Assembly: GCA_023150935.1 (NCBI GenBank)
Contig: JAKLJW010000023.1
Coordinates: forward strand, 21,869 to 85,868
Length of the DNA: 64,000 nucleotides
Origin: Candidatus Binatia bacterium
GTDB lineage: Bacteria; Desulfobacterota; Binatia; HRBIN30
Direction of reading: 5' to 3'
The position numbers and the translations under genes are program-made. How positions within the stretch are numbered: the first letter of the stretch is position 1; each line of letters begins with the position of its first letter. Shown here in pieces: positions 60,545 to 64,000 of the stretch. The notes under the pieces are model-generated. The model was not told where the DNA came from and did not search any database. It saw only the letters and a list, made by a program, of their open reading frames with translations.

Positions 60545-61256
60545 GCTGCGGTCTTACTTTACGTCGTACATCGCCTATGCCTTGTTGGCGATCTTCCTGC
60601 TGCTCAGCGGCTATTTCTTTTACAGCGACCTGATCTTCTTCGTGCTGTTCGGAGGCTACGTGCTGCCTACCGGGCTGTGGCAGTTCGTGTTCCTCGACAT
60701 GCGACTGTGCGCGATGCTCGTCCTGCCCCTCCTGACGATGCGCCTGTTCGCCGAGGAACGTAAACTCGGCACGATCGAGCTACTGTGGACGTATCCGGTC
60801 CGGGACGTCGAGATCGTCGCCGGCAAGTTCTTCGCCTGCTGGCTCTTCTTTCTGACCATGCTGGCCCCCACCGTCCTGAACCCACTTCTCTTCTACCGCT
60901 TCTACCAGTTCGACGTCGGGCCGCTGCTGGCCGCCTACCTGGGCATCCTGCTGCTGGGTACGGCCTTCGTCGCCTGCGGCCTGTTTATCTCGTCGATAAC
61001 CGAAAACCAGGTCGTGGCGGCCATGGGCACTTACGGTATTCTGGTGTTCTTCTGGTTCCTGACCTGGAACGAAGAGGTGGCTGACGAAGGTGTGGTGCGC
61101 CTGTTGTTCCGACTATCTCTGTTCGACCACTTCTACCAGTTCCCGCGCGGCGTCATCGACACGCAGGACGTCGCCTTCTTCCTGGTCTTCACGGCGTTTT
61201 TCGTGTTCCTCACCCTGCAATCGCTGAGCGTGCGCAAGTGGCGCGGGGTCAAGTGA
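60516..61256 (+). CDS. ABC-2 type transporter permease, GldF type
   Basis: A 246-residue protein with six hydrophobic helices (YIAYALLAIFLLLSGYFF, MLVLPLLTMRLF, FFACWLFFLTMLAPTVL, LLAAYLGILLLGTAFVACGLFI, YGILVFFWFLTW and FFLVFTAFFVFLTLQSL). EERKLGTIELLWTYPVRDVEIVAGK is the conserved ABC-2 cytosolic loop. It starts inside the ATPase gene (29-base overlap) and ends one base before the GldG-like gene start. Confidence 0.92.
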   Translation: MKALVICRRELRSYFTSYIAYALLAIFLLLSGYFFYSDLIFFVLFGGYVLPTGLWQFVFLDMRLCAMLVLPLLTMRLFAEERKLGTIELLWTYPVRDVEIVAGKFFACWLFFLTMLAPTVLNPLLFYRFYQFDVGPLLAAYLGILLLGTAFVACGLFISSITENQVVAAMGTYGILVFFWFLTWNEEVADEGVVRLLFRLSLFDHFYQFPRGVIDTQDVAFFLVFTAFFVFLTLQSLSVRKWRGVK

Positions 61257-61257
61257 G

Positions 61258-62688
61258 ATGACGTCGAAGCGCCAGTGGGCACCGACGCAAACCGTCAGGC
61301 ACTGGCTGCGCCTCGCGATCCAGATAGCGCTGGCGGCAGTCCTCTGCGGCCTGATCAACCTGTGGGCCGAGAGGCATAATCGGCGCTTCGACCTCACCCC
61401 GACCCAGAGTTACGTGCTGTCCGACGCCGCGACCGCGGTCGCTCGCGGCCTGACGGGACCGGTGCGCATCACCGGCTTCTACAACAGTCAGGAACCCGGG
61501 CAGCGGCGACAGATGCTTGACGTTCTCGGGTTATTCGCGGCGGCATCCCCTCACATTACCTACCGGCTCGAAGATCTCGACCGCTCGCCGGCACTCGCGA
61601 AGAAGTACGGTATATCCAACTTCAACAGCGGGGTGGTCGAACGCGGGCAAGATGTGCGCGCCGTGCGTAGCATCAACGAGGAGGAAATCACTGGCGCCCT
61701 CCTCAAACTGACCCGCCCGGAGACCCGCACCCTGTGCTTCGTCACCGGACACGGCGAGCGACGCCCGGGGGACGTGTCCGACAGGATCGGCTACAGCGAG
61801 GTCGGCAAAGCTCTGCAGCGCGAGAACTACGAGATCCGGAGCATCGACTTCGTACCACCGGAAGGCCCCCCCCCGGATTGCACGGTCCTGATCATTGCCG
61901 GCCCACAGCGCGACTTCCTGCCGGGCGAGGCCGCGAGCATAGAACGCTACCTTGACACCGGCGGGCGAGTCATGCTCCTGGTCGATCCGCAGGCGCCCGC
62001 GTCGATAGTCGAGTTGCTTGCCCGTAACGGTGTGCGCGCCGGCGACGACATCGTCGTCGACGAACGCAATCGTTTCTACGGCGCTGACAGCTTCATGCCG
62101 CGCGTGCCCATCTTCGACGAGGGCACTTTCAGAAAGAACCTCGATACTGCCGCGGTCTTCTCGCTGGCAAGGACGGTAACCCCGCTCGACAGCGCCAGAG
62201 ACGGCTACCGTGCCCTGCTGCTCGCGATGACGAGCCCGGAGAGTTACGCACGCATCGATGGGGGCGACGTGCCGGAGGGAACGGGCAAGTTCCGTCCCGA
62301 CACCGACAAGCCCGGCCCGCTGCCCGTCGGCGCAATCGTCACCGGTCAACCGGCCGACGGTGGACCCGGAACCGAAACGCCCACTCCAGCCACACGCGGG
62401 CAGATGATAGTGTTTGGCGATTCCGATTTTCCAAGCAACCTGTACCTGAACCTGCTAGGCAACAAAGACCTTTTTATGAGCAGTGTCGGGGTTCTCGCCG
62501 AGGACCCCGAACTCGTCGCCGTGCGCCGCAAGGGCCTGCCGCGCAGCTCTCTATCACCGGTATCGCTGACGGCCGAACAGGGACGCTTGATCTTCTGGAT
62601 GGCCGTCGTCGTGCTCCCCGGGTTCTTCGCCGTCCTCGGAATCGTCATCACGTGGCGACGGCAAAGGCGCTCGACGGTGTCCGCATGA
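61258..62688 (+). CDS. GldG-like ABC transporter auxiliary protein
   Basis: A 476-residue membrane-anchored protein: N-terminal helix (LRLAIQIALAAVLCGLINLWA), the conserved start R-H-N-R-R-F-D-L-T-P-T-Q-S-Y-V-L-S, a periplasmic domain of DUF7088/Gld-type (VRITGFYNSQEP, RTLCFVTGHGERRP, CTVLIIAGPQRDFLPGE, GGRVMLLVDPQAP) and a C-terminal helix (IFWMAVVVLPGFFAVLGIVITWRR). It is expected to face the periplasm and assist export of an unknown substrate. It overlaps the next gene by four bases. Confidence 0.9.
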   Translation: MTSKRQWAPTQTVRHWLRLAIQIALAAVLCGLINLWAERHNRRFDLTPTQSYVLSDAATAVARGLTGPVRITGFYNSQEPGQRRQMLDVLGLFAAASPHITYRLEDLDRSPALAKKYGISNFNSGVVERGQDVRAVRSINEEEITGALLKLTRPETRTLCFVTGHGERRPGDVSDRIGYSEVGKALQRENYEIRSIDFVPPEGPPPDCTVLIIAGPQRDFLPGEAASIERYLDTGGRVMLLVDPQAPASIVELLARNGVRAGDDIVVDERNRFYGADSFMPRVPIFDEGTFRKNLDTAAVFSLARTVTPLDSARDGYRALLLAMTSPESYARIDGGDVPEGTGKFRPDTDKPGPLPVGAIVTGQPADGGPGTETPTPATRGQMIVFGDSDFPSNLYLNLLGNKDLFMSSVGVLAEDPELVAVRRKGLPRSSLSPVSLTAEQGRLIFWMAVVVLPGFFAVLGIVITWRRQRRSTVSA

Positions 62689-63248
62689 CCCCGCGGACCA
62701 CCTTGTTCCTTGTGGTCCTGATCGCACTGGTCGGCAGCTATCTGTGGTGGGAGGAAAGAACCTCCCAACCATCTACTGCGCCCGCCGGTACCGGTCGCGG
62801 GGCGGTACCGGCCGCATCGACGACACCTTTACGCGGCTTTTTCACTTTCGAGCCGGATCAGGTCGTACAGGTGCAAATGCAGCGTGGCGGCACCACGTAC
62901 ACCGCAACTCGTTCCGGCCCCGACTGGCCGACACCCGCGATCGGAGACTTTCTGCGCGTGCTTACGCAGGTAGGGGTGATCATGGACATCTCGGCAGACC
63001 CCCTTCCCGCCGCGGAGTACGGCCTCCTGCCCCCGCGCAACGAGGCAACGCTAATCCTTGCCGGCGACCTCCCACCCCTGGTTCTACGGATCGGCGACCG
63101 CAATCCGCCCTCCACCGGGGTGTACGTACAGATCGGCCCCAGCGGCCCGATCGGCCTCGCGGGCGCCCTGGTCGATTGGGAATTCGAAAAAGCTTTTCGC
63201 GGACTTACCCCCACCGGGACACCCTCGGCCCGAGCCTCCGCCGGGTAA
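62685..63248 (+). CDS. DUF4340-like periplasmic protein of the Gld-type cluster
   Basis: A 187-residue protein: N-terminal helix (TTLFLVVLIALVGSYLWWEE), a Pro/Ala linker and a strand-rich domain (FFTFEPDQVVQVQMQRGGTTYTATR, FLRVLTQVGVIMDI, YGLLPPRNEATLIL, VLRIGDRNPPSTGVYVQIG) typical of DUF4340, but shorter than usual. Its ATG overlaps the GldG-like stop by four bases. It probably completes the transporter complex. Confidence 0.85.
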   Translation: MTPRTTLFLVVLIALVGSYLWWEERTSQPSTAPAGTGRGAVPAASTTPLRGFFTFEPDQVVQVQMQRGGTTYTATRSGPDWPTPAIGDFLRVLTQVGVIMDISADPLPAAEYGLLPPRNEATLILAGDLPPLVLRIGDRNPPSTGVYVQIGPSGPIGLAGALVDWEFEKAFRGLTPTGTPSARASAG

Positions 63249-63344
63249 CTCCCCCGCCGTCAACAAGCGTCGAAACGCAAAATTGACGACGCCGGTTGAA
63301 TCAAGGCCGAACAGAGGCCATAATCCAGACAAGGATAGTCCAAT

Positions 63345-63608
63345 ATGAAACGCAAACCTTCGCAGATGGATACCCTTCGGAAGGTGTATATCGAGCTGAG
63401 TGGGAAGCGAGTGGCAGCCTGGGAACCCAAAGACCCGACCAGGCGAGCGCTCGGCCGGTGGACAGACCCTCAAGCGCTGCTGCGCCGGATTTATGAGCTC
63501 GATCACCCCGAGGAGTTCGTTCCCGAGGGCCCGGGTCGACAGTGGCAGGCAACTTGGCGGGGACGTTTTAGCGTGCCCGGCAAGGCCAAGTCTCGCGACG
63601 CCGCGTAA
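63345..63608 (+). CDS. hypothetical protein
   Basis: An 87-residue basic protein of unknown family. An amphipathic start (MDTLRKVYIELSGKRVAAW) is followed by a Pro-rich, Arg/Trp-rich middle (DPTRRALGRWTDPQALLRRIYEL) and a basic end (RGRFSVPGKAKSRDAA). GGATAG is about eight bases before the ATG, giving weak support. It is flanked downstream by a hairpin and an ISL3-like element end. Confidence 0.45.
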   Translation: MKRKPSQMDTLRKVYIELSGKRVAAWEPKDPTRRALGRWTDPQALLRRIYELDHPEEFVPEGPGRQWQATWRGRFSVPGKAKSRDAA

Positions 63609-63610
63609 CC

Positions 63611-63634
63611 CCCCAGCGCGGCCGCAGGCTGGGG
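63611..63634 (+). terminator. hairpin after the 87-residue protein gene
   Basis: CCCCAGC (63611-63617) and GCTGGGG (63628-63634) form a seven-base stem with a ten-base GC-rich loop, starting two bases after the stop codon. No T run follows. Confidence 0.35.
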
Positions 63635-63677
63635 CGTCCCGCATCGAGCGGGCGCCCCACCCCCTGCTTCTTCATTA

Positions 63678-64000
63678 GGGGTCTTCACGGATTCGTGTGG
63701 GTAGAAAGTGGGCTGCATGGTATCGGGAACCCGCGATTGGCAAGGGTTTGAGCGTTTCGAGCCGATCGAAAGACTTGGCATGATCTGCGGATGGCGAAAC
63801 GACGACGGCTGCAGGACGAGTATCGGTTCGCGGGAACGCGCCCACTGGCGACCGTGCGTGGGGTGTTCGGCGATCGGATGGCGCGGATTGTCACCCTGGT
63901 TCGGCGGCGAAAAAAACGGAATGCGGCATCTGCGGGCAAGCGCAGCGCAGCTTCTACGATCGGCGTCAACGCCTGGTGCGCGATCTGTCGAGCGGTGGCG
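63678..64000 (+). mobile_element. left end of an ISL3-family insertion sequence (truncated by the window)
   Basis: GGGGTCTTCACGGATTCGTG near 63678 resembles the GG-rich left repeat of ISL3-type elements, and it is followed at 63791 by the start of an ISL3-like transposase gene. The right half lies outside the window, so repeat and target duplication cannot be checked. Confidence 0.5.
63791..64000 (+). CDS. ISL3-family transposase, N-terminal part, possibly read through a -1 frameshift
   Basis: From ATG 63791 the frame reads RLQDEYRFAGTRPLATVRGVFGD, then ARIVTLVRRRKK and after that Arg/Ala/Ser-rich nonsense. Just one base back (codons from 63916), the sequence reads TECGICGQAQRSFYDRRQRL and V-R-D-L-S-S-G-G, the zinc-finger block of ISL3 transposases. 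The switch falls in a run of seven A (63910-63916), a classic slippery site. Either the gene is broken or the frameshift is programmed. The C-terminus is off the edge. Confidence 0.6.
   Translation, partial: MAKRRRLQDEYRFAGTRPLATVRGVFGDRMARIVTLVRRRKKRNAASAGKRSAASTIGVNAWCAICRAVA

Noticed and set aside
1..64000. CRISPR array, rRNA or tRNA genes
   Set aside because: I saw no regularly spaced direct repeats and no rRNA/tRNA sequence; reading by eye could miss a single tRNA.

Overview
The window is GC-rich, densely coding bacterial DNA from a Gram-negative organism. A complete Pqi (MCE) envelope system, type IV pilus retraction ATPases, a periplasmic-type lytic transglycosylase, YgfZ and many exported proteins point to a diderm. 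The mix of acyl-CoA genes (thiolase, acyl-CoA dehydrogenase, BadI/MenB-like crotonase), an FG-GAP propeller protein, a small dockerin-like secreted protein, DUF6502/DUF5666 and DUF2889 resembles uncultured deltaproteobacterial-grade lineages such as Candidatus Binatota. This placement is an inference; no rRNA gene is present to test it.

Layout. 1-2.3 kb: end of a surface protein, a DUF3553 protein, a small HEMGH metallopeptidase pair and an XRE regulator. 2.0-9.1 kb (minus): six genes, overlapping or nearly touching, form one operon. They encode a PadR regulator, a polyprenyl diphosphate synthase, a geranylgeranyl-reductase-type flavoprotein fused to a degenerate prenyl-synthase domain, an FtsX-type permease, its ATPase and an XRE regulator. 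This looks like a prenyl-lipid synthesis, reduction and export unit. 9.3-20.8 kb: a sigma-54 activator, a triheme cytochrome, secreted and FG-GAP proteins, a beta-lactamase-fold hydrolase, an SRPBCC protein, a metallophosphoesterase, and DUF1232 and SIMPL proteins. 20.9-27.8 kb: thiolase, SLT transglycosylase, O-methyltransferase, Usp, acetate kinase and acyl-CoA dehydrogenase. 27.9-31.4 kb: pqiA (split into two genes)-pqiB-pqiC. 31.7-38.9 kb: acyltransferase, a 1467-residue kinase/ATPase/cyclase with a downstream partner, and YgfZ. 39-44 kb: a cysteine-rich secreted protein, the DUF6502-DUF5666 pair, VapBC and the crotonase. 44.2-48.5 kb: rplU-rpmA-obg-proB, a DUF2183 protein and cutA.

48.6-52.4 kb is a mobile and addiction island. 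A 1.77-kb element bounded by a 15-bp perfect inverted repeat carries an HTH gene, a DruA-like (DUF4338) gene and a 104-codon gene. It is followed by a RelE/ParE-type toxin-antitoxin pair, an orphan DUF5615 toxin and an IS3 transposase remnant. 52.9-63.6 kb returns to core functions: pilU, pilT, a CPBP protease, a D,D-carboxypeptidase-like protein without catalytic motifs, an RRM protein, asd and a Gld-type ABC cluster. The right edge cuts an ISL3-family element with a possible -1 frameshift site.

Most promising for new biology: (1) the inverted-repeat-bounded DruA-like element; (2) the prenyl-lipid operon with its reductase/pseudo-synthase fusion; (3) a bacterial kinase in which the beta-3 lysine is missing and a lysine sits in the glycine-rich loop at the position used by eukaryotic WNK kinases, fused to an ATPase and a class III cyclase.
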